Part shown: piece by piece, positions 33,721 through 45,700 of the stretch
Layout of the letters: each line of letters begins with the position of its first letter
How positions within the stretch are numbered: the first letter of the stretch is position 1
Assembly: GCA_013400155.1 (NCBI GenBank)
Contig: VXBM01000009.1
Location: 2,651,616 to 2,715,615, forward strand
DNA from: Helopsaltes ochotensis
Lineage: Eukaryota > Chordata > Aves > Passeriformes > Locustellidae
DNA: 64,000 bases
Reading direction: 5' to 3'
Notes under the pieces: model-generated
Databases searched by the model: none
What the model saw: only the letters and a program-made list of their open reading frames with translations
Told to the model about the DNA's origin: nothing
Translations under genes and position numbers: made by a program

Positions 33721-35986
33721 ACTAGTGACTTACTCTCACTCCTTTGGTTTCTTCCCTTGCCTGCATGCAAGCATGATAAGTCCTTGCTCTTAACTTGCAG
33801 GCACTTGCTTACAGGCACTTAGAGACCATTAGAGATCCAGGGCTTCCAGCTGTGGAATGCTGAGTTCAACTATGCAGATGCTATTCCTCCTATGAGGGAA
33901 ATGAGAAGTGCACCTGGGAGCTGACTTGTCTGAAACCCACAAAGAATCAAATTACTCCAAGGCAGGTAATTAATTGTGGCTCATTCCCAAAGACAGGGCA
34001 TCATTATCATATTCTAGAGTTAGAGTTGTCCCTTAATCACCTTTTCTGCTGAAGATGTGGGGAATTTGTGTGCAATAAGCACTTTCAGTAACTATTTGTT
34101 TCAGTTTAAAGCAATGAATGCTCAAATCACTGTTATTGAGCTGTTTATGAACAGACAGAAAGGCACAAGAGACATTACTATAATAAATATTCAGCAGGTG
34201 TCTGTAGGATAGAAGTATAAGTACACAAAATTGCTCTGTTTTATGGTTATATCAGAAGGCACAGGCGAGAGCAAATCCTTTTCTTTATATTGCTTCTGAG
34301 AGGATTTCTTTTTTAAAATTCAATTATTTTGTTTCTTCTCCAGTTTTCAATTTGGCAGCTCATAGGGGATGCAGAACCGTGACCCATGTGGCAACAGGTC
34401 CAGTTCTGCCATTGGCACTGGGAGCCAGGCACCAGTCTCACACTAGCTCCTTCCCTGGCCCCCTTTGCAGGGGCTGCTCTGGCCTGGGGGACAGACAGGG
34501 GCATATGACACCCAGAGAACATCCAGCCACTGGAGATGGGGTAGAGCCAGCAGGGCTAGAAGTCTGGTGTGGTTCTGTCTTGATACTTGGTGTGGCTCCA
34601 AATCTGGGCATCTGCCATGCCCCACATCACACAGATCTCTGCAGAGCTCACCCCTTTCTTCCTAAGCATTAACCATGTGGAAACCACTGAAGGGCAAATG
34701 AGCTTTTAGTGAGTAGGGAGTGCCATGAGTGTGTAACGTGGCAGACAACTACAGACGTGGGTTTCCTTTCCCGCTCCCAGCCTCTTATGCTTTGGTTATG
34801 CAAAACAATCACAACAGTTTCTTTTCCTGATGCTTCTATGAACTTAAGCATAGGCAGCTATTCCAAATCCTGCTGTGAAATGTGGGGGAAGTGGTAAATC
34901 CCAAACCCACTGTGTGCACAGGGGAGGAGAGCAGGACTGAGCAGGGCACCCCGGCCAGTGCAACACGGCCCTGGCCTGTTGCAATTCACTCTCATGTGCC
35001 TGCACTGATCATTATTCAGTCACTGCACCCTCAAATAGTCATGGGTAACACCGAACCCGAGGGAACAAAATCTCTGGCAGGGCCACTTTTTCAGCAGGCA
35101 GGGGAGACAAACAATGTAACCTGCACTTTGATCTTTCAAGTTCACTGATCTCAAAAATTACCTAAGTCTTTCCTCTACCTTTTGCTTGTGCTAACAGAAG
35201 GCACTAACTGACCTTGCAGCTTCTTTTCAGAAATTCAACAATTATTCACTGTAAGTGTTCCTGGAACATGAACTTGCTGTCTTTCCCGAAATCTGCGCAA
35301 TCTCTTGCTTGTATGGAGTAATACTACTGCTATGAACTCTGCAGAGCCAGGAAATATCCATTGTGTCCTTCTCCCTCAAATTAAAACTTTCATTTCTGTC
35401 CCATGTGGGGCCAGTTTTGAGATCAGCAAATATGTTTTTCTACTTCTTAAAACAGTTTCAAGAATGCAGTCAATGTTCAAAGCCCTAATTTGACAGTTCT
35501 ACCCTGCAGTATAGTCTTTCTTTTCCAAAGCTGTCAGAAAATGTCTGTAATTCCAAGGAAGGGAGATGACCTCAGCAACACTTGAAATGTGCCCCTGCTG
35601 CAGACTGATGTGTCAGTACTTTAGAGAAGTAAGTAGTCAGTTTTATGAGGCTAATGCCAGTAATTTTATTTCCCAAAAGACCATACGTCTTCTGTTTTAA
35701 AATGCAGACATAGAGGAAAATTAGAATCAGAAAATAGTGTAGTGCCCCTCTGCTAGTTCCTGCTCAAAGCAGAGACAACTTCAAAATAACATTAGGTGGT
35801 TCAGGGCTTTCCAAGTTTGTTTGTTTTCAGTGAGTAATGTTTGTCTCTTCTATCCTCTAGCACTGAAATTACTACTCCATATCTTGCCTAACACCTCTGC
35901 AGGCACCAGAGCACTGCACAGGTCTGTGGACTTCAGCACTCTCCCTCCCCTTGGTCTGCTGCATCTGCATTAGCACATCTCAATAA
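33721..35986. other. Unannotated intergenic sequence, 2.3 kb
   Basis: No gene or transposon recognised. 34350-34640 is GC-richer, with overlapping ORFs on both strands and no motif. Confidence 0.5.
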
Positions 35987-36355
35987 TCTCCTCTCCTCTC
36001 CTCTCCTCTCCTCTCCTCTCCTCTCCTCTCCTCTCCTCTCCNNNNNNNNNNNNNNNNNNNNNNNNNNNNNNNNNNNNNNNNNNNNNNNNNNNNNNNNNNN
36101 NNNNNNNNNNNNNNNNNNNNNNNNNNNNNNNNNNNNNNNNNNNNNNNNNNNNNNNNNNNNNNNNNNNNNNNNNNNNNNNNNNNNNNNNNNNNNNNNNNNN
36201 NNNNNNNNNNNNNNNNNNNNNNNNNNNNNNNNNNNNNNNNNNNNNNNNNNNNNNNNNNNNNNNNNNNNNNNNNNNNNNNNNNNNNNNNNNNNNNNNTCCT
36301 CTCCTCTCCTCTCCTCTCCTCTCCTCTCCTCTCCTCTCCTCTCCTCTCCTCTCCT
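35987..36355. repeat. (TCTCC)n pentanucleotide array containing an assembly gap
   Basis: Perfect TCTCC units occupy 35987-36041 and 36297-36355 and flank 255 N bases. The minus strand is polypurine (GGAGA)n. The true array length is unknown. The 239- and 131-residue minus-strand ORFs here are read through the repeat and the Ns and are not genes. Confidence 0.97.
36042..36296. other. Assembly gap, 255 N
   Basis: 255 consecutive N bases inside the pentamer array. The size may be an estimate rather than a measured length. Confidence 1.
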
Positions 36356-36660
36356 GCGCTCAGCACTACTCGCACGGCCCGCTAGACGGTGCCATCGTAA
36401 AGGCGTGAAACCCTCAGTGTTAAACTCCAGCGCTGCATTTTCCCTGGAAGAAGCCCTACGCGTGCCCAGGGGATTCCTGGGCTGTTCCCTGTGCTGCGGG
36501 CACATGCCCGGGGCCCCTTTGCTGGCCCCCAGCCCGGAGATGCCCGCCCGAAGCCCGGCCGTGGGAGCTGTCCGGTCACAGGCAGGAATGCCCCAGCGGG
36601 CCCGGGGATCCCGGGGTGCCCCAGTCCGTCCCGAATGGATGCAGCGAGGCACGTGTCCTT
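36355..36660. promoter_or_regulatory. CpG island-like segment
   Basis: I count about 25 CpG dinucleotides in about 300 bases of GC-rich sequence, against very few per 300 bases in the surrounding tens of kilobases. Clusters such as CCCGCCCGAAGCCCGG and CCCGGGGATCCCGGGG are visible. In vertebrates such density usually marks an unmethylated promoter or a recently inserted sequence. No TATA box or known first exon is identified, so promoter function is inferred. GC-rich ORFs overlap it on both strands (36405-36683, 36491-36955, 36382-36711), as expected where stop codons are rare. Confidence 0.55.
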
Positions 36661-37200
36661 GCAGAGTGGCAAGTCACAACTAAAAAAAGTCACTCCAGAG
36701 TGGCAAGTCACACCAGACGAGCAAAAATTCCAGGGAAGTGCTGGTGTATTTCCTCACCCAGATGCACCTGCATGCCATGGCCAGGAGCACAATCACTCCC
36801 AAAGCTGGCAGAGCACAAACCCCTTGGAGCGTGCAGAGCTCAGCCCTGTGTGCAGTCCAGCCCTCGATCCAGGGGACGCCAGTACCACAGCTCCAGAAAA
36901 TGCCCACCTTTCCACCTGCTATGCACCTCCTGGTGTCTCATCCCATCTCCCTTGACTGGTGAAATGAAGAGCTCTCCCTCCTCACAGAGTGCCAGGCTCC
37001 AGGGTAAGGAAGGGTTTCACATCCTGCTGACAGCATCTCAGAGCTGCAAGCACATGAAACTTGCTTATCAAAGTGGTTATCACTTCTTGCCAGGTATTTC
37101 CCACTTCGCACCAAATAAGGAAGCTGAGATGTACCACAACCCTCCCCAAATAAAGGCCCTCTGCTCCCTTCTCCCTGAACCTGACAGTTTGGAGGGGCTG
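36661..37200. other. Sequence between CpG island and LTR, includes a 34-bp-period duplication
   Basis: AGAGTGGCAAGTCACA occurs at 36663-36678 and again at 36697-36712 (period 34), suggesting a local tandem duplication. Otherwise there is no recognised feature. A 241-codon plus-strand ORF (36616-37341) spans this stretch and ends inside the LTR-like sequence; its Ser/Cys/Pro-rich composition and lack of motifs make it a likely chance ORF. Confidence 0.45.
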
Positions 37201-37507
37201 TGTTTTCTGGGATGTTTCGCCCTGTTCTTTTCAAGTTTTTCTAAGCCTTCTGATGTTTACATTTTTGTAATGGAGTTTCTCACACACTTTCATGTAAACA
37301 ATGATTGTTTTTCATACTTTCATGGAGGAGGAGAGAATTGATGAACTGTTAGTTTGACCAGTGTGGCTGGAGAGGTCGCAGTTTCATCCTCCAATCTATG
37401 GTCACTTTTGGAATTCTATAAATGTCGAGCTTTGTAAATAAACTGCCTTCTTTTGCCTTGGACATCTCAGCGTGTGAGCGTCATTCATTCTGTGTCTTAT
37501 CTCGACA
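37201..37507 (+). mobile_element. Solo LTR-like element, class II (ERVK/alpharetrovirus-like) architecture
   Basis: A TATA box CTATAAAT (37416-37423) is followed only about 14 bases later by AATAAA (37437-37442). About 65 bases of U5-like sequence follow, ending TCTCGACA at 37507. Such a short R with TATA and AATAAA close together is known from avian class II retroviruses. The 5' limit is uncertain: candidates with TG are 37201, 37266 and 37339. A purine-rich GGAGGAGGAGAGAA lies at 37324-37337, so if the LTR really starts at 37339 this would be the polypurine tract. No clean target duplication was found (weak candidate GGGCTG/GTGATG). Confidence 0.6.
37416..37442 (+). promoter_or_regulatory. 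TATA box and polyadenylation signal of the LTR
   Basis: CTATAAAT and AATAAA are separated by 13 bases, so transcription would start near or beyond the AATAAA, as in compact class II LTRs. Confidence 0.55.
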
Positions 37508-39767
37508 GTGATGTACTTTTCAACGGCACTGCCACAAGGCATCCCTAGAGATGCGTTGCCCTAAGAAAGTGTTACTTAGTCAGAGAGCACACCTGAGGAG
37601 GAAAATGCAAGAGTTAGTCACCCAAATTGCCACTCCCATGAGGCATAGGTAATTTCTAGACCCTCAGAAGAGGTGCCAGCATCACTGTCAGTGAAATCTG
37701 AAGCAGGAATTAGGGAGTAATTTCCAAGAAAATGCTGCAGTTTACTCATTGGATTATCTCTTTTTGCTTGTATTTGTCACTCTAAGAAAATATGTACCAT
37801 TCACAGAAAGGTTCATCGAGTTACATTACACTTGTATGCTTTTACGTGAAGAGCCTGTCTTGCATTTCTACAACCATGGAATTCACAGAAAAAACTGTTA
37901 TGCCCTATACCACCATCCCAGTTGGACTGACTTACCCTCTTGTCCAAAACTCCTAGGTGTTTGTTTGCTTGTTTGTTTTTAATGTGGCACAAACAAACAG
38001 AGGTGGAAACACAATAACTCAGTGAGTTAGAACATGGGATTCAATCTCAACATCAGATGTTCACAGTAGTTTCAAGAGAAAACTCCTTTTAAGTCTCTTC
38101 CACTCCAGATTAAACTGTCACCTCGTGTCTAAGGAGGAACCAGCACAGCCCACAGCTTTTTCTCAGACGAGGCACAGTCACCTAACATGGTTCCCAGATG
38201 GGGCACCAACAAGGCTGTGTTTCCTGACTTCAGCCAAAATGTTCCTCTTGCTTTCCCACTCTTTTCTCTCTAATTTTCCTTAGTCTAGGAGCAGCCACAA
38301 CCAAGATACTCCAAGCTTCTCTGTGAACCAACTCTATAAGAAGTGGCACAGCAGGACACACAGCTCTCAAGGCAGAGGAAGAAGAAAACTTCTGTGCTCA
38401 GCTGAGGAGCTATCAGTTCACATCCCCTTGGGCAGATGATTCAAAGTGAACTTGGGTCTTACCCAGAGGAGCTCAGAGACTGTAAATAGGAAACCACCTC
38501 ATCATCAGCCCCAAAATTGCTTTTCAGGGAAACCATTTTGCAAATTGGGTAATACTCACTAATAGCCTGGTGATGACCAACACTGTGCTGCTGCAAATGA
38601 AGTATTCACCAAAAGCAGTTCACCCAGTGCTACTGACAGGTCCAAATGGAAGATCAGGGCCTGAGGCTTTGTCTAAAATCAAAACTTTCTGTAATTTAAT
38701 GGAATTTAATTAACAAAGCAAATTAATTAAACCAGTGCAAATGCCTGAGCAGGCTATCTAAATCTGCTGTGCCTTAAGGCTTATTTACAAACAGTTTTGT
38801 GCTGCATTTACCATTCCTGTATAGCTTCTTTATATCAGTGTAACTCATCTGTGGAGAGATCTCATTATATCACACCAGGGGATGCCCTGATTTAGCTAGA
38901 GTGATTTCCAAACAGAGTTAGTGAAAACAATACAAGCATTGTGTGTGTGAATTCAAACCACTACCCAATTGATTTAAGATAAACTGGATTTCGAAAAAGT
39001 TAAGCTGTTCCTACAATATTGTGTTAGTCATAAATCACTGCATATGCTGTCACCTTCTCCAGAGGAGAAACAAATGGTCTCATTAGTAAGCAAGACTGTA
39101 GGATGAGACAAAAGCTGCCATGAGCAGGCTCTGAACACAGCTGATGTGCCAGCTGAAGATGAGTGTCATCAGCACAGCGTGCTCATGGCACAAATGTACA
39201 GGCCAGTGCATGGCTCCTGGTTTTTAATCATCCACATACTCGAACCACTTGTAGCTCATTGCTGAGGGGCATTATCATCAAGCAGCAGCACCTCTTATCT
39301 TCCCTCCTCCGGGGCATTGCTTCACCATCACATGCTAATAGCCACAATCCACTTTTCATCCCGCACGACCAGGTAGCAACATTAATGCAGAATCTTGTCT
39401 GCTTTTATGTACTCATCTTCTCCTAGCACAGATACAAGCTAAATATGCCTGAGTGGTTTTGGCACCAGAACTATGAGACTGTCTTAACCATCATATGACT
39501 GCATTTCCCAGGGAGAGACCTGCCTACAGTGAAGGGCTGCAGAGCTGTGTTGCTTCTGGAGAAACTGGGAACTACATAAAAGCAGTGTTTGTGAAAGAGT
39601 TTGCTGGCTTCTCTTGGCTTAACTTGAGTACCAGAGATCAGGCCATAGCTCCTAGCTCTGTCACCAGCCCTTCATATGGTCCTAACCCTTTCTGTGGCTT
39701 GGCTCCTCTTCTGCCTCTGTCTCTCCTGTATGTGAAAGTCACAAATGTTTTGGGGCAGGAACCAACA
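37508..39767. other. Unannotated intergenic sequence, 2.3 kb
   Basis: No gene or transposon recognised. A short GTTT-type tract lies at 37957-37981. Confidence 0.5.
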
Positions 39768-39916
39768 CTTTATCCTAAGAGATTTTCAAGGCTCAACTAG
39801 ATGAAGCCTTGCGCACCCTGGTCTGATCTCAAAGCCAACCTGCTGTGAGCAGGAGGTTGCAGCAGAGACCTCCCAAGCTCCCTCTCAACATGAGCTATCC
39901 TGTGGTGCTATGATTC
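39768..39916 (+). mobile_element. CR1 LINE 3'-terminal fragment, about 150 bp
   Basis: The sense strand shows the end of ORF2 and the 3' UTR: TTTTCAAGGCTCAACTAGAT, then CCTGGTCTGATCTCAAAG, then GAGCAGGAGGTTG, and the terminus GGTGCTATGATTC. It is an old, heavily truncated copy of a subfamily different from those at 1908 and 61967. Confidence 0.85.
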
Positions 39917-41414
39917 ACAACAAATAGCACATAGAGTCAGGTTTGGGAGAAATGGTATGGAAAATGCTTCAAAGAGCAAATATTTTTGGTTGTCCCATCA
40001 TCCCTACTACAAGAGAAAAAAGTATTTTCTCCATTCTTAAATATATGGAATTCATCAAATTAAAAGGTAAAGTCTACCTGGACATTCAACAAAATATTTA
40101 TCTCATGGAGTGCTTTGGGAAGCAATAGTAAAGGAAAAATTCTGTCTTCTGGGAGTTCAGGACAAAACTTTCAGCTTGTCTGTAAGAGTTTTAACTTGTC
40201 TGTACAAAACCAGAAAAATTAAACTACAACTACCTTGGCTAGGTGTAGATTAGGCCATGGAAGTTTGAATTAAACCAATAGAAATGAAACCTCATGAAGG
40301 TCCAAGGTTAGCTCCTGTATACAGCCCCCTTCTTAACACAATCAATTCATTTCCTCTGAAGACTCTGAAGAATAGTATCAGTAACCACAGCAACACTGAA
40401 ACGTAAGTATCATTTTTAGCTCCATGATGTAGGCTGCACAAAATAAGAGAACACATTTTGAAAGTTTTTATCACAACCTACTGTATTTTTTCAGGGGTTT
40501 ATATTAATAACAAAACATGTATCTGAGATTTTGTAATCATTCTTAAAATTTGCAGTGGCAGATGATTTAGTGTTTCTGCCTGGATGCGAACTCAAACTAT
40601 CACATCGGTTTACGTGGATTGTGGCTCAGTGAGGAAGTCAATGAAACTGCAGCTTTTCTGCCTCCTGTGGCATTATTCTCAGCACTGAGGAGATAAATTT
40701 TGTCACCTGCCCTCAGGCTTTCTGGACCTAAAGCAGAGTTTGAAACCCCTTTTGCAAACCATGGAAGAGACCCAAATGGTATTTCTGACCATCACACCAA
40801 CCGGCCCACTGGATCTCAAATATCCAGATTGGTGGCTTACCTCCTGAAGTTGGAGGATAACTTAGGCTCATGCACGAGAGCTTGTCCTGTGGGCCCTGTA
40901 GCATCAGGATACGTTCAATAGCCCTCAGAACTGGGGGCCTCTGCACCATGGCCCAATAGTGCCTGGGGCACGACTGGCCCTGCCCAGGATAGCACCCACC
41001 TGAGAGGAGCCTTCACAGCAGGATGCTCATCACAGCCACCTCTACACCCCAGGTACACCAACACATCGGACACACAGACTCTGGGAGGTCAATATGAGCC
41101 TTGAGAGGCATCGTAACCCTTCATTCCAAGGGGTTCGGGCCTACAGAGAAGGTTGTAGCACAAACCTCCATCTTGTGAGGAGCTGCAGAGGTGATGGAGT
41201 TCTACAGTTCCAGAGGCACCCATGCAGGGCACTTCCCTGTCTTGAGACATGGGGATATATCAATGTATGCTTCTTATTGAGACACCTGGACAGGTCAACT
41301 TTTAGAATTACTGTATTAACCTTCGGGAGCCCAAATAGAAGCCAAATAATTTATCAGCAGTCCTGGCTAACCAGGGAGGTCCCATGTGACTGGTAGTTGG
41401 TGAATGCGACACCC
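39917..41414. other. Unannotated intergenic sequence, 1.5 kb
   Basis: No gene or mobile element recognised. 40920-41090 is GC-richer with no motif. Confidence 0.5.
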
Positions 41415-42786
41415 ACTGATTTGGAGGATCAAAAGGATGATCTAGGGAACTGCAAGGCTGTCAGCCTGACCTCAGTGCTGTGGAAGGTTAGGGAACAGAT
41501 CATCCTGAGTGCCATCACATGTCACATTCAAGACAAGAAGAGAATCAGGACCAGACAGCATGGGTTTGTGAAAGGCATGTCTTCCTTGAACAAATTTCTA
41601 CGGCAAAGTGACTTCTACTGCTTAGTGGATAAGGGAAAATCTATCGTTGTTGTCTACCTGGACTTTAGTAAAGCCTTTGAAACTGTTTCCATCAACATTC
41701 TCCTGGAGAAGGTAGCTGCTCATGGCTTATATGGATGCACTGTTCACTGGGTAAAAAACTGTTTGGAAGCCAAACCTAGAGAGTGGTGCTGAATGGAATT
41801 ACATCCAGGTGGGGGCTGGTTACCAGTGGCATTCCCCAGGAATCAGTTTTACAGATAGCTCTGTAAACTTCTTCATTGATGACTTGAATCAAGAGCTCCA
41901 TCAGTCAGTTTGCAGATGACACCAAGTTCAGCAGGAGTGTTGTTCTGCTGGAGGGCAGGGAGGCTCTGCAGAGGGATCTGGACATGCTGGATCAAAGGGC
42001 CAGGGCCAATTGTACGAGGTTCGGCAAGGCCAAGTGCCAGGTCCTGCACTGGAGTCACAATAACCCAGGCAGCACTGCAGGCTGGGGGCAGTGGCTGGGA
42101 AGCTGCCTGGTGGAAAAGGACCTGGGGGTGCTGCTCAGCAGCAGCTGAACATGATCCAGCGTGTGCCCAGGTGGCCCAGAAGGCCGATGGCATCCTGGCC
42201 TGGATCAGCCTGGTGTGGCCAGCAGGAGCAGGGCAGTGACCGTCCCCCTGCACTGGGCACTGCTGAGGCCACACCTCCAATGCTGTGTTCAGTCCTGGGC
42301 CCCTCCCTGCAAGAAAGACATTGAGGGGCTGCAGCGTGTCCAGAGAAGGGCAGGGAGCTGGGGAAGGGTCTGGGGCACAAGTCCTGTGAGGAGCGGCTGA
42401 GGGAGCTGGGGGTGCTTAGCCTGGGGAAAAGGAGCCTCAGGGGGACCTCATCACTCCTTACAACTGCCTGACAGGAGGGTGTAGCCTGGTGGGGATCAGG
42501 CTCTTCTCCCAGGTAACAAGTGATAGGATGAGAGGAAATGGCCTCAAGTTGCACCAGGGGAGGTTTAGTTTGGATAATAGGGAAAATTCCTTCATTAAAA
42601 GCATTGTTGAGCTCTGGAATAGGCTGCCCAGGGAAGCAATTATATCACCATCCCTGGTGGTATTTAAAAGATGTGGCACGTGGGGACATGGTTTAGTGCT
42701 GGACTTGGCAGTGTTAGTTTTATAGTTGGACTTGATTAGAGGTCATTTCCAACCTAAATAATTTCATGATTCTGTGGATTCTATGG
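41415..42786 (+). mobile_element. CR1 LINE, 1.37 kb, 5' truncated, reverse-transcriptase and 3' end present
   Basis: This is the longest CR1 copy in the window. Near its start it encodes DLGNCKAVSLTSV, then HGFVKGMSS, VVVYLDFSKAFETVS, ILLEKVAAHGL and VHWVKN, which are reverse-transcriptase blocks in the proper order within the ORF 41397-41792. After a stop and frameshifts the catalytic FADD box is present at 41909-41920, followed by LLEGREALQRDLDMLD and the thumb/C-terminal region. The 3' UTR ends TTCATGATTCTG...TTCTATGG at about 42786. The element is 5' truncated, carries in-frame stops and shifts, and cannot move. The region 42117-42430 is about 99% identical to the minus-strand copies at 1908 and 14505, while the tail after about 42430 is much more diverged from them. 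Confidence 0.95.
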
Positions 42787-45700
42787 AAAGTTTCTTTTTT
42801 TAGACAAATACATTAGAAGAAAAAATAGAACTACCAGTCTTCACAGTGCAGAATCACTTTTGCTGAAAGACTTGACAGGAAAAGAAGAAACTGAATGAAA
42901 TCCTGTGAGGTCCTGACATGCTGCTGCTTTTATGCAACTAGGAGTAATTTGTTTCATTTATCACATGTCACTCTAGAAGGAAGTGCTATTACATAAAAGT
43001 ACAGCTATGAATTTCCTCAAAATACTTGTCTGATACCTTCCCACCTCCAGCAAGAGATTTAATAACTCCTACAAAGATTCAAAAGTCTTTGAATACCTCT
43101 GTATTCATGTCTTCATTTAACCCTAGTTTTAAATGAGTTATTAATCCATGAACAAATGTGTTCTTTGATCCTTGACAACTTATTATCTTTGAAGTCTTTA
43201 GTATTGCATTGTTTTTCCTGAAAGCCTTCTGAAAACCCAAGTACATGAACCAGATTACCTTAGATCCCATGATAATTTTTTAAGGATGGCCTTACCTCAA
43301 TCTTGAACCACAGCAGTTTGAAGGTGGGGTTTTTTGTTGGTCTTTGTGCTATGGAGTGATCAAGCACTTGTTCAAATCTGTGCCATTTTCAGACAATTCT
43401 TATGTCACCTGTGAACACTTTACCCTTTAATTTGTTTCCTTTCAGATCTAATATTTATATTGTTGTTTGTTGCTCTAGAGTTTTTTTTCAGTTGACCATT
43501 GTGGTTTTGACAGTAGGATTTTAACCCCAGGCCTGTGCATAGCTCCATTGTCAGTGGAGAGCTTCTGTTCCACCTGCCTTTTCTCTGACCAGCTCCTCTG
43601 TGGTACAGTCTACAGATGCAGTCGAACAGCACATACTTCATTTATTTAAGGAAGCTCATGTATCTCATTCTTATTGGGTTTCCTGCCTTTGTCATCATTG
43701 TAGCAATTCTATCTATCCATCCTGGGCTAAAGTATAGTCATAAAACTGCATTTTTGGCATTTAGATCTGGAGCTTTTATGTATGGCTACTGCATTTTGAG
43801 TCAATCATTCAAACTAATTACCTGATTAGACTGCGCATCTTCCTTAACATACAGATGCACTGTTAGAGCTGGGCAGCCATACTTTTTTTTATTTAATTTT
43901 TTTTCCCTAATTTTTACAGTATCCCAATAATTATTGTTTTCCTTTCTAGTTTGAGGTGTCTGCTATGTCAGCTTTCAAACTGAAAAGCAAACATGCCTGT
44001 TCCATAATTTCAGCTTTTAGACTTCTGGTATTTCAGGGAAGCACACACCCCTTGATACAGCTATGTGTGTGTGTGTGGTCACATGCACCTTGTTTAAACA
44101 GGATTTTTCTCCTCAGAATAACCTTCTGATTCTGTAAACTATAAACAGTTCTGTAACTGTTTCTCTCCTGGGCTATCAGCTTCTACATTGCCACTCAGCT
44201 GAAGATGTTGTTTTTCATGCCATTATACCAGAGGACATGGTTTTCAGGTGCTGTAGTTCTTTGCTTTCTCACAGTTGTTTATTAATTTTCCATACAACTT
44301 TTTCCACTTTGAATACCACCTTCCATTTCTAGCATTTCTTAATGTAGAACCCATATTTTCAAAAGCTTCCTGTGTATGTCCGTTCTGCATGATTTCTTTC
44401 CCTCGTTTCCTAAATCACAACCTGAGACTGATTTTCTGAGACTGAGTCTTTCTGTGCTGACATGAGGCACAGAGAGCATTTCAGCAATGCCATGGGAAAA
44501 GGCAGACCACTGTGCAGCTACTCCTTAGAAGTTTAGGTAGACATCTACAAGATCTCCCGCTGTTGCATCTAGCTGGCATCAAAACCCCAGTTATCTACAT
44601 GCTGAACAACTAAAGCCTCTTCCATTTTAACTTGCCTCTTCCTACCCATGAGGAGAAATTTCCCATAGCACTCCCAAGCCAAGTATCTCTGGTGCAGTCC
44701 TCACAAGGCAGAAGGGGTCTACCAACAGAATAATTTCCCTCTCTGGCAGCTTGCTGCCTTTCTGCCATTAAAGAGTTTTCTCTGCAGCAGTGTGTGTAGC
44801 TGGCCTAGAGGTAAGGTTTTATTATTATTTGCATCAAGGTCTTGATGATGAATGTTTCTAATTTCCAGCTTAGTTTTCTTTTTTCCCTCTTAGCCTCACT
44901 AGAGAGTAGTTTTTAATGAACTAAACCCATTTTCCGAAATGGAAGACTGCCCTGATAAACTAGGATGCTCCAGGGGGATTTAAATCTGCAATACAGTGAA
45001 AGTCAAACTATATCAATTATGTGTTATCCTACAGAAGACTGTTCACATACCTGAACAAAGAGAATATGACAAAACTCCAGAAGTGTTTATCAGATTTGAG
45101 AGATTGTGTAACAGCAAGAGGTGGTGAACAGTAGGTAGGTAGCATTTATACATGTCTTGTGAATCATATGCTTCTTCAAAGTAGCATTTAACACAGGGAA
45201 GTAATACTAAAAGTACAGTCTGCCTGTCTTCAGAAGCAGGGAAGGGGTTTTCTTCAAACATGCAGCTACAGACCCTTTTATTTCACCAAAGAAATGTCAG
45301 GGGAAAGAGGGCAAGAGGCACAATTACTAAAAAACATTTTGAAAATGAATAGCAAAAATATATTTTGAACCTACCAGGTAGACAGACCCAGTATCTTGTC
45401 AAGATACTGTTAGGATGTGTTGAGTTTGGGAAGTTCACCCCCATGACCAAAGTCTCTGATAACAGAAAAGAAGCAGGAGTGTCTCTGGTGGGTGCAGGCT
45501 GGTGGGGCATTTGTGACCCCCAGACCATGCTGGGCCTTGTGCTCGTGTGCCAGTGCAGGACATGACACTCAGAGGGAGGCTTCACGCTGACTTTGGCAGA
45601 TCGAGTCTGGCTCCTAAACAGCCTGTACAAAGGGGATGCCTATAAACAGCTTAGTCTGTCTTTGTGACACGGGCTTCTTGGTGATTAAAAAAAATGTTCC

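Noticed and set aside
35933..36652. 239-residue minus-strand ORF
   Set aside because: Most of it is the TCTCC array and the 255-N gap, translated as X.
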